Shown in pieces: positions 26,818-35,900 of a DNA stretch of 64,000 bases (the first letter of the stretch is position 1; each line of letters starts with the position of its first letter). The stretch comes from Aureliella helgolandensis (GTDB taxonomy: Bacteria > Planctomycetota > Planctomycetia > Pirellulales > Pirellulaceae): positions 248,001-312,000 of the forward strand of contig NZ_CP036298.1 in assembly GCF_007752135.1 (NCBI RefSeq). Direction: 5' to 3'. Under the pieces are notes generated by a model. That model worked only from the letters and a program-made list of their open reading frames with translations. It was not told the origin of the DNA and did no database searches. The translations under genes were made by a program, and so were the position numbers.

Positions 26818-28554
26818 CTACGGTTTAATTAGGATTTCCGCGTATCCGACCTCCCACCCCTGTGGGCTGGATAAGAAGAGTCTTAGGCCGTAGCGGCCAC
26901 GGGGGAGGTCGTCTGGAACTCGCATTGTTACGCTAAAGGGCACCGTGGCGGGAGCGGTATTCCCGTCAGGGTGCGTTGAGATGTTCGTGAGGACGATTTG
27001 GCTGGAGGTTGGACGGCTGGTGAGAGGGGACGCTGGGGGAGCGAGGTTCACCGATCGCTTTAGAATGACGCTATCGTTGGACGATTGGTAGCGTTGTTGC
27101 ATCCCTGCCCGGCCTGCAATTGTGATTGGGTCGGTTGCAAGGTGTTCGAGATCGGGGCGGTGTTGGCCTCGCCGATGGATCAGTTCTACCGACAATTGGC
27201 CAGCAAGTGTTGCATGACCGGTGACTTCAAACTCCTCACCCGCGGAGGCTTGGGTGGGGGCGTCCACGCTGAGTTCGCTGGGCTGAGGGAGTCGCAGCAG
27301 TGGATCCCCGAGCAGGTTCATTTGCCAGGCGTGTTCGGCTCTCTCGGCAGCCAAGTCATAGTCGGCAGGACTGAGCGCTTGAGCGATGGCAGCGACCATG
27401 TCGAGCTGGGAGGGAGGGGGATCTGTCGTAGCATTCCCTTCCTTGCTGGCGGCTTGCAATGAACATTGCTTTGCGTGGAGGATAGCCAGGCCGAGCGTTT
27501 CAGTGGGAAGGTCGAAGTACTCGGTCAGCAGTCCGTCGGAGAGCATTGCCAAGCCGTAGGGGCCGGCGACTCGCGATGCGGCCAAGGCAGCAATTGGGCC
27601 ATTATCGCTGAGTATTAGGCGTTCGGCCAACGAGTCTTCCTGTGCATCGAAAGCACCGGTGTAGCAAGCTAGGAACACGGCGATCGGTGCGCGCGTGCCA
27701 GCCTGGAACTTGCCGACCTGGTCCTCCGTGAGGATGGGGATTTGCCGCTCTTCCACCCGCAGGTAATCGAGTTGGGTGACGGCACCATGTCCAATATAGA
27801 CCCACAGCATGCCACCTTGGTTGATGCGGTTAATCAGCGTAGAGCTGAACAGTTCAGGATCGGGGCAGTAGTTGCTTTGAGCGCTCGCGTGCGTCATCGA
27901 TACATTCGACCAGCCTGGAATGCGCTGAGCCAGGAACTGTCGCGTGGTCATTTCAATGACCGAATCGGCCAGGGCACCAAACCCACCGACTCCAGCGACC
28001 ATATGGACATCCCGCCTCCAGCTGGTGGAGTCCTGCTGCGTTTCAAAGGCCACGATACGATCTAGGACTCGTTGCAGTTCTGCTGGGCTATTGGCTGGGA
28101 TGCGGCCGACTGCCAATTCTGGGATGCCATCGTTGTCGAGGTCACCGAACGGGTTGTCGGAGGCTAGCATATGCTCGCCACCAAATTGCACCATTGCGGT
28201 GCTCGTGTAGTAAAAGGTGCCGATGTGGATGGTCGGGTCGTTGCCAACGTCGCCCACAATCAAAACATGTTTGAGCTCATCGGCCTGTCCAGCTTCCGCT
28301 TGCTGGCGCGCGATGTTGACGATGGCGGCTCGGATTGCGTCTTTGCCCATTCGGCCATCGAGTTCGAGCAGGGTGTGCCCCTGGGATTCTCGGTGTTGTT
28401 TCCAGTTTGCCATAGCGCCCTCCCACTCCGCAGGTCGCACCACGACGACATCTGCAGGTTGTGCGTGGGGGGCTAGGCATGCGACTAGGCACAAGCTGGC
28501 TAGGTGCAGGTTAAATAAGCGTCGCGGTCGGTAGGACCCGGTATTTCGCCACAT
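26818..28554 (-). CDS. Secreted C25-family (gingipain-like) cysteine peptidase
   Basis: The 578-residue protein begins with a basic stretch and a hydrophobic signal (LHLASLCLVACLAPHAQP). The peptidase domain has V-L-I-V-G-D-V-G-N-D-P near its start and the D-N-P-F-G-D-L-D-N-D-G-I-P-E-L-A-V-G-R-I segment typical of C25. The catalytic pair is visible as Y-I-G-H-G (His256) and F-L-A-C-Y-T-G-A-F (Cys297). A region of about 150 residues follows that looks like an Ig-type beta-sandwich. No type IX secretion sorting domain is visible, so export must follow another route. The target is unknown. Confidence 0.85.
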   Translation of the reverse strand: MWRNTGSYRPRRLFNLHLASLCLVACLAPHAQPADVVVVRPAEWEGAMANWKQHRESQGHTLLELDGRMGKDAIRAAIVNIARQQAEAGQADELKHVLIVGDVGNDPTIHIGTFYYTSTAMVQFGGEHMLASDNPFGDLDNDGIPELAVGRIPANSPAELQRVLDRIVAFETQQDSTSWRRDVHMVAGVGGFGALADSVIEMTTRQFLAQRIPGWSNVSMTHASAQSNYCPDPELFSSTLINRINQGGMLWVYIGHGAVTQLDYLRVEERQIPILTEDQVGKFQAGTRAPIAVFLACYTGAFDAQEDSLAERLILSDNGPIAALAASRVAGPYGLAMLSDGLLTEYFDLPTETLGLAILHAKQCSLQAASKEGNATTDPPPSQLDMVAAIAQALSPADYDLAAERAEHAWQMNLLGDPLLRLPQPSELSVDAPTQASAGEEFEVTGHATLAGQLSVELIHRRGQHRPDLEHLATDPITIAGRAGMQQRYQSSNDSVILKRSVNLAPPASPLTSRPTSSQIVLTNISTHPDGNTAPATVPFSVTMRVPDDLPRGRYGLRLFLSSPQGWEVGYAEILIKP

Positions 28555-28685
28555 GATTGATTCATCCTTGTCGCCAGTAGACGCAGTTGTTGGATTTCGC
28601 GTGTTCGATTTTTTGGCTATCGTTCATCCCTGGGGTGATTTGAGTGTTTGCTAGCGAAGTGGAAGCGCGCACTCACCGTGCAAGC

Positions 28686-30071
28686 CTACCTCAAAAAGGT
28701 ATCGGCGGTGAAGATCGTATTAGGGGGGAGTTTAGCTGCAACCTCTTTAGCGTCTTGTGCCCAGCTGGGATGGATCTCGACTCGAATTCCATCTTCAACC
28801 ACAGCACCCGCAGACTCCAGCCACTTTCGGTGTTGGGCTAGGATGGCCGTTTGGGACGTCGCTGGTGTATCAACCTCAGCGCCATTGGCATTTTTGACCG
28901 GTGCAAAGACGTCGGCAGCCAGTCCTTCGACCACGATGGCCCCGCTGGCGAGAGGCAATAGGTCGAATACGAAGCGTTCAAATTTGATCGCATTGGGTTG
29001 TTTGGGGGCGACGCATTTGCCCTCGAGCGTGACATGGCCGACCGTCTTGTGGGCGCGATGGAAGGGGAGGCCAGAATCGCTTTGAACGACCTGCTCCAGG
29101 AACTCACGGCTCAGGACATGGATTGCGATGTTGCCCGCCCACAGCCGCAGCGAGCCGTCGGGTTGGATCTGCTGGGCGGCCGCGGCAGGTAAATCGCTGT
29201 ATTCGATAATCTGAACTTTGCCATCGACTTGGACGACATTGCCCACTTTTTCCTCGGCAAACCGTTTGGTGACGACTTGAGTGGTCATCTCGCTGCCGGC
29301 GAGCAGGTGGTAGCCGAGCAACTCGGGGGCGCAGACCTGAGCGAGTGGGTTGTCGACTTGGGCATAGTAAAAATGTTCGATGCCAACGCGTTGGGCTTCT
29401 TTCAGGCAGCCGTTCTTTTCGAGCGCTTCAACGAGTCCCCCGTGGCCATCAGGGCTGAGGGCAATCTTATCGGGCTCAGCCATTAGGATCTGACCGGATT
29501 GACCGTCCACCGCCGGCATGGTTCCTTGGCAAAAAATGTGTAGCTCGTCGGCCTCCAAGCCACAGTTGTTGTGCTGTGCGAAATAGTCTCGTGTTTCTGC
29601 GTCGGTGGCTGGGCTGGTCATGATGAAGAGATGGATCGGTACGCCGTATTTCTGCATGCATGCGAGCAGGCGGTCGCAGTGCATTTGGAAGAGCGTGCGG
29701 CCGCTGACCGGGCCAATGGGGAACATGCCTTTGGGTTGATCGAATCCGAGCCGCGTCCCCTGCCCTCCAGCGACCAGAATCATTCCGACTTTTCCGTCAC
29801 GCAGGGCCGCTTCACCTGCTTCCTGTGCAGCCGAGGGAGAGAATTCGGGGTGCGGTGTGCCCAGCCTTACCGCCGTCGGTGGCTCGGCGCGGGCGGCCAA
29901 GGCGGACCAATCGGTGTGGGTGTCCGCGCCGGCGGTCAATCGCGCCAGTTGCCCGAAATCGATCTGCTCTAGCTGGTTTTCCAAGGCGGCTCGTGACGGT
30001 CCGGCCAATTGCTCCAGAAAGTTGACTAAATGAGCTTGGCGATGCTGTTGGAGAGTCTCTTTGATGCTCAT
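28686..30071 (-). CDS. UTP:sugar-1-phosphate uridylyltransferase, UAP1-like
   Basis: The 461-residue protein has the nucleotide-binding signature L-V-A-G-G-Q-G-T-R-L-G-F-D-Q-P-K-G at about residues 100-117. The uracil/sugar region I-E-H-F-Y-Y-A-Q-V-D-N-P-L-A and the F-E-R-F-V-F-D-L-L-P motif also match the eukaryotic-type UDP-N-acetylglucosamine pyrophosphorylase (AGX/UAP1) group. The bacterial GlmU family does not fit. It should make a UDP-activated hexose or N-acetylhexosamine from UTP. The size fits the family. Bacterial members are fewer than GlmU but known in planctomycetes. No sugar-pathway genes are adjacent, so the precise sugar is uncertain. Confidence 0.85.
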   Translation of the reverse strand: MSIKETLQQHRQAHLVNFLEQLAGPSRAALENQLEQIDFGQLARLTAGADTHTDWSALAARAEPPTAVRLGTPHPEFSPSAAQEAGEAALRDGKVGMILVAGGQGTRLGFDQPKGMFPIGPVSGRTLFQMHCDRLLACMQKYGVPIHLFIMTSPATDAETRDYFAQHNNCGLEADELHIFCQGTMPAVDGQSGQILMAEPDKIALSPDGHGGLVEALEKNGCLKEAQRVGIEHFYYAQVDNPLAQVCAPELLGYHLLAGSEMTTQVVTKRFAEEKVGNVVQVDGKVQIIEYSDLPAAAAQQIQPDGSLRLWAGNIAIHVLSREFLEQVVQSDSGLPFHRAHKTVGHVTLEGKCVAPKQPNAIKFERFVFDLLPLASGAIVVEGLAADVFAPVKNANGAEVDTPATSQTAILAQHRKWLESAGAVVEDGIRVEIHPSWAQDAKEVAAKLPPNTIFTADTFLR

Positions 30072-30388
30072 GGCCGTGGGTCGCGTGTGAGGGATTGAGG
30101 ATGGGGGAGCCGTGGGGCACCGAAAAGGATCATGAGGAATACCTGTTCTAGATGAATCCCAAGCGAAGAGGGGAATTCTCCACCGGGAGTATCCACCTAT
30201 TTCCCCAAATATAGCGGGATTGCGAGTCTAGGACGACAGCAGCTGGATGGACCGCAATTATCGTAAGTGCTACCCTTCGTGGCCTGCCTGGGGTAGGATA
30301 AACGCTATCTAACTACACGGAATTCGCGGGGGCCATTGAACCCCCAGCTCCTGTTTCTTTTTCGTACTTCCAAAATAGCGTTTTCCAT
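30072..30388. other. Divergent promoter region
   Basis: The 317 bases between the pyrophosphorylase and the zinc-ribbon gene hold no reading frame I believe. A GGGGG/CCCCC stem with an 8-base loop followed by a T-rich stretch lies at about 30334-30362, just before the zinc-ribbon gene. It is short and I do not call it a terminator. Confidence 0.35.
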
Positions 30389-31090
30389 ATGACGGCTTCG
30401 GGACCACTTGTACATCGCCTCCATCGTATCAATCGCCAGAAAACAGACTTGCTGGGACAGTTGGCACGTGGTCCTAAGGTGGTGGGGGTTGTCCAGAACA
30501 AGTTGCGGTTAGCGGAGGCCTACGTCGAGCAGATTCGGGGTACGATCCAGCAGACGAAGATGGAAGCGGACAGCAAGCAGCTTCAGATGAAGGAGCGGGA
30601 GGGAAAGATTGTCAATTGGCAATCGCAGATGAACGCTTCCAAGGAAAATCGAGCGTACCAGACGCTAAAGGAGCAGATTGCCGCCGATACGCAGGCCAAT
30701 GTCGTGCTTTCGGATGAAATTCTCGAAGCTTTGGAAGCGATCGACGAGCAGGAGCAGCTCTTGTCGGTGGCCCTGGACAAAGTCGAGGAGGTCAAGGGAG
30801 AGTTGGCCGAAGTGAGCCAGCGGATCGCTGACAAAAAAGTGGTTTTGGAAAGCGAATTGGCACGCGTGGGGACCGAATTGGAGGCTGCGGAGGCGGAGCT
30901 CAGTGGCGAATTTAAACGCGAATATCTCCGTTTGGTGGCTGCCAAGGGAGAAGACGCAATGGCCGAGTTGGAGGGGAAGTGCTGCGGCGGGTGCTACCAG
31001 AATTTGACCCCTCAAATCATGGAAAAATTGCTGGTGGGACAAACTGTCATGTGTCCGGCCTGCGGTCGCCTGCTGTACCAGGTTCGCTAG
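30389..31090 (+). CDS. Coiled-coil protein with C-terminal C4 zinc ribbon (CT398/DUF164-like)
   Basis: The 233-residue product is almost entirely a helical coiled coil, with heptad-rich stretches of K, E, Q and L from about residue 30 to 175. It ends in a zinc ribbon made of C-x-x-C and C-x-x-C pairs (C-C-G-G-C...M-C-P-A-C-G). This is the layout of the CT398-like proteins (zf-RING_7 family), which in other bacteria are linked to flagellar or sigma-54 functions or proposed to bind nucleic acid. No such partner gene lies here. It is followed by a strong terminator and then greA, so it is probably its own transcript. Confidence 0.85.
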   Translation: MTASGPLVHRLHRINRQKTDLLGQLARGPKVVGVVQNKLRLAEAYVEQIRGTIQQTKMEADSKQLQMKEREGKIVNWQSQMNASKENRAYQTLKEQIAADTQANVVLSDEILEALEAIDEQEQLLSVALDKVEEVKGELAEVSQRIADKKVVLESELARVGTELEAAEAELSGEFKREYLRLVAAKGEDAMAELEGKCCGGCYQNLTPQIMEKLLVGQTVMCPACGRLLYQVR

Positions 31091-31184
31091 AGGACTCCCA
31101 AAGCGAGCCGTCCAAGCACCCCCTTCTGCTTGACAAACGCTGGGGAAACTCCAACGATATAGCTACAGACTAGTTTGAATTGGC

Positions 31185-31245
31185 CACGACCTCTTCCTCC
31201 AAGTCGCTGTTTGAGCGGCTTGTCGAGGGAGGGGTCGTGTTTTTT
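31185..31245 (+). terminator. Rho-independent terminator before greA
   Basis: A long stem with outer arms CACGACC and GGTCGTG, partly extended inward by CCTC/GAGG pairing, ends directly in six T residues (31240-31245). It lies 95 bases after the zinc-ribbon gene and 35 bases before greA, so it ends the former transcript or attenuates greA. Confidence 0.8.
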
Positions 31246-31279
31246 ATGGTAATGCCTTCGTCCTGTAAGGAGTGATCGA

Positions 31280-31756
31280 ATGTCGGAAATGGTTCCGATG
31301 ACTCGCGAGAAGTATAACCAACTTCGGGCTGAAGTTGATCAGCTTGAGAATGTTGACATGCCGCTGGTTACCGAGAAGATTGCAGAGGCACGCGCCGAGG
31401 GGGACCTCAAAGAAAATGCGGAATACCATGCGCAGCGTGAAAATCAAGGGATGTTGCAGGCCAAGATCAATCAAAAGAAGATGATGATCTCCAATGCTTA
31501 CATCATTGATCCAAGCAAACTTCCCAAGGATGAAGTCGGCCTATTGTCCACCGTCAAGGTCAAGGACCTCGACTACGACGACGAGGAGGAGTTTACCATG
31601 GTCGGGGCTGGTGACGAAGACTATGACAAGGGGAGGATTCTCTCGACGAGTCCCATTGGAGCCGCCTTGATGGGATGCAAGATCGGTGACAAAGTTGAAA
31701 TTGACGTGCCCAAGGGCAAGCTCAAGTTTGAGATCCTCGCGATAGAGTATCGGTAA
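31280..31756 (+). CDS. greA: Transcription elongation factor GreA
   Basis: The 158-residue length is standard. An N-terminal coiled coil carries the tip motif [15 protein letters not shown], whose acidic pair (Asp, Glu) is the catalytic end that restores backtracked RNA polymerase by stimulating transcript cleavage. The C-terminal FKBP-like domain includes [14 protein letters not shown]. An AAGGAG ribosome site lies nine bases before the ATG at 31280. The next gene starts three bases after the greA stop, so the two are in one operon. An acidic insertion (DYDDEEEF) is present in the C-terminal domain. Confidence 0.95.
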   Translation: MSEMVPMTREKYNQLRAEVDQLENVDMPLVTEKIAEARAEGDLKENAEYHAQRENQGMLQAKINQKKMMISNAYIIDPSKLPKDEVGLLSTVKVKDLDYDDEEEFTMVGAGDEDYDKGRILSTSPIGAALMGCKIGDKVEIDVPKGKLKFEILAIEYR

Positions 31757-31759
31757 TCC

Positions 31760-32536
31760 ATGTCCGAAAACGAAGATGCGTCCGATGCGCCAACCACCGG
31801 TGTACCCGGCACCGAGGGCCAGCCCAAGGCACCGGTTAAACCCAACGCTGAAGAGCACCAAGAACCCTCCATAGGACCTGCCTGTCTGGTGGTGGTTATT
31901 TTGACGCTGGCGGTTTTTTGTAGCGTGTGTGCCTTCGGCAGCTGGTTCATGTTCAGCGATCAATACCCCTTGGCCGAACGAGGGGTCGACGAACAATTGA
32001 TTCCTTGGGTAGAGACCAGCCAGTTGGCTGCAGAGGATAAGAACTCAATCGTCGATCAATTGCACGATATCGTAGCCATGCTGCATGACCGGAGCATTGA
32101 TAAGCGGCAGTTATCGAGGTTGCGGAATTGCCTGCAAGATAACCCAATTCTATTATGGGGAGGGGTTCAGTCGATCGTGGCGCAGTCGAAGGATGTTGGT
32201 TTGACTGGGACTGAGGTCCAGGCTGTGGAGCGGATCAGTCAGCGTCTGATGCGGATGGGAGCCGAGCGAAAGCTGGGTAGAAACGATCTTGAATTCACGC
32301 TGCAGCACTGTTCAAAAGTCCGCGAGGACCAACTCAGTGTTGAGGTGCGTAGCAATTTGACCGCCGATGAAATTCGCGAATTTATGCGACGTGCTGAGCA
32401 GTTGGTTCAGGGGAGTGATGTTCCCAACGAGCCCTACGAATCGACAGCCGCGGAAGCATTCGCAAAGTTAGTGAAAATGGCACTTGATGTGGACAACGTC
32501 CCGGGTGAAATGGCGACGCCACCCGCCAGGAATTAA
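31760..32536 (+). CDS. Single-pass membrane protein of unknown function, greA-linked
   Basis: No family is recognised. The 258-residue product has an acidic, Pro-rich N-terminus of about 40 residues and then one transmembrane segment (CLVVVILTLAVFCSVCAFGSWFMF). A helical domain of about 190 residues follows, with few hydrophobic stretches. Its start is three bases after the greA stop, and a site for separate initiation is weak, so translation is probably coupled. It is followed 63 bases later by the FHA-phosphatase gene. The position suggests a conserved neighbourhood, but nothing in the sequence ties it to transcription. Confidence 0.7.
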   Translation: MSENEDASDAPTTGVPGTEGQPKAPVKPNAEEHQEPSIGPACLVVVILTLAVFCSVCAFGSWFMFSDQYPLAERGVDEQLIPWVETSQLAAEDKNSIVDQLHDIVAMLHDRSIDKRQLSRLRNCLQDNPILLWGGVQSIVAQSKDVGLTGTEVQAVERISQRLMRMGAERKLGRNDLEFTLQHCSKVREDQLSVEVRSNLTADEIREFMRRAEQLVQGSDVPNEPYESTAAEAFAKLVKMALDVDNVPGEMATPPARN

Positions 32537-32599
32537 ATTCTTGGGGTTGTCGACCGTCAAATATTGAATCCACGTTTCCATCCGGTTCGGAAGTTTGAT

Positions 32600-34282
32600 A
32601 TGGCATTTCTCACCGCGATAAGTGGTTCTGGTTTCGGCAAACGCTTCGAGGTGGACAAACGCGTGACGGTGATGGGGCGGCATCCCGATTGCGATGTTAC
32701 CATCGATGTGGGGGCTGTTAGTCGGCAGCACGCGCGGTTGCATCGTCACGGCGGAGAGTACGAGATTGAAGACCTTCGCAGCCGCAATGGGACATTCCTC
32801 AATGGAAGGCTCATCTCGGGCCGCAGCCCGCTGCAGGATGGGGATCTCATCCGTATTTGTGATGTGGAGTATTCTTTCCACGCAGATCCGGTCAAGGGGC
32901 TGCTGACTGGCTCCTCGGTCATGTCTTCCGATGGTTCTTCATTTGGCGTCTTGTTGGTCGACGATCAGGGGCAAAAGGAGTCTTCGCGAGCCGTCAGTGG
33001 GAAGCTAAGCATTCGCGGCAGTCAGCATGGTACGCAGTTGACGACCGGCTCTGACGTGCGACTGCGGGCTGTCCTGGAAATTGCTTCGAACCTTGGCCGA
33101 GCGTTGAAGATCGAGGACGTGCTTCCGAAAGTGCTCGACGCGCTTTTTAGAATCTTTCTACAAGCCGATCGCGCGTTCATCGTCCTCAAGGAAAATGGCG
33201 AGCTCGTACCACGCTGGGTGAAGACGCGGCAGCCTGGCCAGGAAGAAACCTTTCGAATCAGTCGAACCGTTTTGCGCGAAGTGATGGAATCGAAGCAAGC
33301 GATCATTTCCTTGGACGCGACGAGCGACGAGCGATTTGAAATGGCGAACAGTATCTCCGATTTCCGAATTCGCTCGATGATTGTTGCCCCATTGCTCGAT
33401 AGCGATGGAAATCCGCTGGGTGCTATTCAGATGGATACCCTGGATGCCAAGCGCCATTTCGAGCAAGGGGATTTGGAGGTGCTCGCTGGCGTGGCGACGC
33501 AAGCTGGCGTCGCGATCGAAAATGCACAGCTGCACGAACAGCTCGTTCATCAACAGCGAGTGTCCCAAGACTTGAACCTTGCGCGCCGAGTCCAGCAAGC
33601 ATTCTTGCCTGAAAAGGAACCGCTCACCGAGGGGTACTCCTTTTTTCAATTCTACCGACCTGCTGAGCAGATTGGTGGGGACTACTACGACTACATTCCT
33701 CTGGCTGACGGCCGGCTTGCGATAGTTGCAGCGGATGTTTCAGGGCATGGTATCGCGGCCGCGATGCTCATGGCCAAGCTGTCGGCCGAGATGCGATTTC
33801 TGCTAGCCAGCCATTCAGATCCTGCGGTGGCCGTGACCTGCTTGAATCGCAATATGAATGAGCTGGGCGTAGGCATGTTCATCACTTTGTTATGCCTGGT
33901 CCTGGAGCCGGGGACCGGCCGGGTGGATATTGTAAACGCTGGGCACATGCGGCCGCTCTGGAAGCGAGCCGATGGTTCGCTGTTCGAGCCGGGAGATGAA
34001 GGAGTGGGCGTTCCCATTGGCGTGATTGAGGATTTTGAATACGAACTGGTGTCGATTCAACTGAATGCCAAAGAGGGGCTCGTGCTCTATACCGATGGGA
34101 TTAACGAAGCGCCTTCCAAGTCGGGAGGTATGTTCGGTATTGAACGACTCAAAAAGCTGGTAACCGCCAGCGCGGGGGACATGCAGAAGTTGGGGAAGAA
34201 GATTGTTGCCGATGTGCAGCGATTTACCGAGGGTACTGAGCAAGCTGATGATATGTGTGTCGTCATCCTCAGTCGCGCCTAA
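32600..34282 (+). CDS. FHA-GAF-PP2C (SpoIIE/RsbU-type) phosphatase
   Basis: The ATG at 32600 has GGAAG in front. The frame opens with a TTG at 32564, which I reject. Three domains follow in order. FHA comes first (residues about 15-95), with G-R-H-P, S-R-x-H and R-N-G-T-x-x-N-G to bind phosphothreonine. A GAF-like sensor occupies about 160-330. A SpoIIE-type PP2C domain runs from about 350 to 560, with I-G-G-D-Y-Y-D, V-A-D-V-S-G-H-G and a late T-D-G-I-N-E-A holding the metal-binding aspartates. Such proteins dephosphorylate anti-anti-sigma factors or similar partners when a signal binds the GAF domain. The FHA domain implies input from a Ser/Thr kinase. No kinase or anti-sigma gene is adjacent. 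Confidence 0.9.
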   Translation: MAFLTAISGSGFGKRFEVDKRVTVMGRHPDCDVTIDVGAVSRQHARLHRHGGEYEIEDLRSRNGTFLNGRLISGRSPLQDGDLIRICDVEYSFHADPVKGLLTGSSVMSSDGSSFGVLLVDDQGQKESSRAVSGKLSIRGSQHGTQLTTGSDVRLRAVLEIASNLGRALKIEDVLPKVLDALFRIFLQADRAFIVLKENGELVPRWVKTRQPGQEETFRISRTVLREVMESKQAIISLDATSDERFEMANSISDFRIRSMIVAPLLDSDGNPLGAIQMDTLDAKRHFEQGDLEVLAGVATQAGVAIENAQLHEQLVHQQRVSQDLNLARRVQQAFLPEKEPLTEGYSFFQFYRPAEQIGGDYYDYIPLADGRLAIVAADVSGHGIAAAMLMAKLSAEMRFLLASHSDPAVAVTCLNRNMNELGVGMFITLLCLVLEPGTGRVDIVNAGHMRPLWKRADGSLFEPGDEGVGVPIGVIEDFEYELVSIQLNAKEGLVLYTDGINEAPSKSGGMFGIERLKKLVTASAGDMQKLGKKIVADVQRFTEGTEQADDMCVVILSRA

Positions 34283-34380
34283 CGAGTAGGGCCGCCTGCT
34301 ACTGCCGATGCCTGGGCTCAACTCCGCATGTCTTGTAAATACCCATTTAACCTCTGAATTAATAGGAAAGCTTAAGATCT

Positions 34381-35490
34381 ATGGCCGAGAAACACTGTCG
34401 CTTTGGAATCATGGGGACCGCTGGGATTGCACGCAAGAATTGGAAGGCAATTCGCCTCAGCGGCAACGCCCGCGTCGCGGCGGTTGCAAGCCGTAGTGAA
34501 GCTTCGGCACAGAAGTTTATAGACGAATGCACCGCCCAAGTACCGCAGGTCTCTACACCGGACGCTGTCGGTTCGTACGAAGCTCTGCTGGCAAGAGAGG
34601 ACATCGATGCCGTCTACATTCCTCTCCCGACCGCGCTGCGGCACGAGTGGGTGATTCGCGCTGCGGAGGCAGGTAAGCATGTCTTGGGAGAAAAGCCAGC
34701 TGCACTTAACGCGCAGCAAGTGGCTGGAATGCTCGAAGCGTGCAAAAAGAACAATGTGCAGTACATGGACGGTGTCATGTTCATGCACAGCCAGCGGTTG
34801 CCTCTCGTGGGGGAGTTGCTGAAATGCGATGAGCGTATCGGTCAGCTTCGGCGAATGGCCGCGCAGTTTTCCTTTGCAGGCGATGCGACTTTCTTGAAGA
34901 AGAACATTCGAGTGCATAGCGAGCTCGAGCCGTACGGTTGCCTAGGCGATCTCGGATGGTATTGCGTGCGATATTTTCTGTGCAGCCTCAATGGTGAGAT
35001 GCCCACGCATGTGCAGGCACGTCAATTAACCCGCCTGCAAGGCACTGGCAGCCCCGGAACCGTGCCTGGAGAGTTTTCTGCGGAGTTGTATTTTGCAAGT
35101 GGTGTGACCGCCAGTTTCTACTGCTCTTTCCTAACCGAGAATCAGCAATGGTTCCATGCCAGTGGATCGAAGGGGAATCTGCGGGTCAACGATTTCGTGC
35201 TGCCCTATCACGGATCGGAAGTCGATGTGCTGACGGCTCAGGATCGATTCGAAATTGACAATTGCGAATTTCACATGGAACCGCATTCGCAGCGTCACGC
35301 TGTCCGCGAATACGATGCTGGTCAAGCAACTGCACAAGAGGTGCGCATGATCCGCAAATTTGCGGATCTCGCCCTGTCGGGTAAGAGCGATGCCAGTTGG
35401 CCCGCCTGGACGCTAAAGACCCAGCAGGTGCTCGATGCATGCTTCGAGTCGTCGAATCAGGATGGCGCCAAGATTTCCATGACACCCTAA
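34381..35490 (+). CDS. Gfo/Idh/MocA-family NAD(P)-dependent oxidoreductase
   Basis: The 369-residue protein begins with a dinucleotide-binding fold (F-G-I-M-G-T-A-G-I-A). It carries the family motif G-E-K-P near residue 105, whose lysine helps in catalysis. The C-terminal alpha/beta domain includes G-D-L-G-W-Y-C-V-R-Y, the usual 'D-x-G-x-Y' position. Members oxidise or reduce sugars, inositols or related polyols. This one lacks a leader and is cytoplasmic. It is followed after 35 bases by the pterin dehydratase gene. No shared pathway is evident. Confidence 0.9.
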   Translation: MAEKHCRFGIMGTAGIARKNWKAIRLSGNARVAAVASRSEASAQKFIDECTAQVPQVSTPDAVGSYEALLAREDIDAVYIPLPTALRHEWVIRAAEAGKHVLGEKPAALNAQQVAGMLEACKKNNVQYMDGVMFMHSQRLPLVGELLKCDERIGQLRRMAAQFSFAGDATFLKKNIRVHSELEPYGCLGDLGWYCVRYFLCSLNGEMPTHVQARQLTRLQGTGSPGTVPGEFSAELYFASGVTASFYCSFLTENQQWFHASGSKGNLRVNDFVLPYHGSEVDVLTAQDRFEIDNCEFHMEPHSQRHAVREYDAGQATAQEVRMIRKFADLALSGKSDASWPAWTLKTQQVLDACFESSNQDGAKISMTP

Positions 35491-35525
35491 AACCCTTTGT
35501 GCCCTTTAAGCAATTTGACTCTAGA

Positions 35526-35900
35526 ATGAAATGCACCATGGAAGTTCAATCGGCCACACAACTGACTGCCAAAAAATGCCTTCCCTGCGAAGGTGGGGTG
35601 GAGGCTTGTTCGCTCGATTTTTCCAGCCAGCAGCTCAACGCACTACCGGAGTGGCAGCTGTCGGAGGATGGCAAGTCGATCGCGCGCGTTTGGAAGCTGA
35701 AGAACTTTGTGCAAGCGGTGGGGCTGATCAACACAATCGCCGAGGTTGCGGAAGTCGACCAGCACCATCCCAATTTGCACCTTACCGACTATCGCAAGGT
35801 GCGAGTTGAGTTGACGACTCATGCCATTGGTGGGTTGAGCGAAAATGACTTTATCCTGGCAGCCAAGATTGATTCTATCGCGAGAGTCGTCGGATTGTGA
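35526..35900 (+). CDS. phhB: 4a-hydroxytetrahydrobiopterin dehydratase (PCD/DCoH)
   Basis: I start it at 35526 (MKCTMEVQ...), with 35538 as the alternative. The N-terminal K-K-C-L-P-C-E-G-G motif and the catalytic set H-H-P (His80, His81) and T-T-H (His99) with G-G-L-S-E-N-D-F are those of pterin-4a-carbinolamine dehydratases. The enzyme recycles the pterin cofactor after aromatic amino-acid hydroxylation. No hydroxylase gene is present in the window. Some bacterial homologs serve other pterin roles, such as molybdopterin. Its TGA overlaps the GTG start of the next gene (GTGA, 35897-35900), so the two are translationally coupled. Confidence 0.92.
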   Translation: MKCTMEVQSATQLTAKKCLPCEGGVEACSLDFSSQQLNALPEWQLSEDGKSIARVWKLKNFVQAVGLINTIAEVAEVDQHHPNLHLTDYRKVRVELTTHAIGGLSENDFILAAKIDSIARVVGL

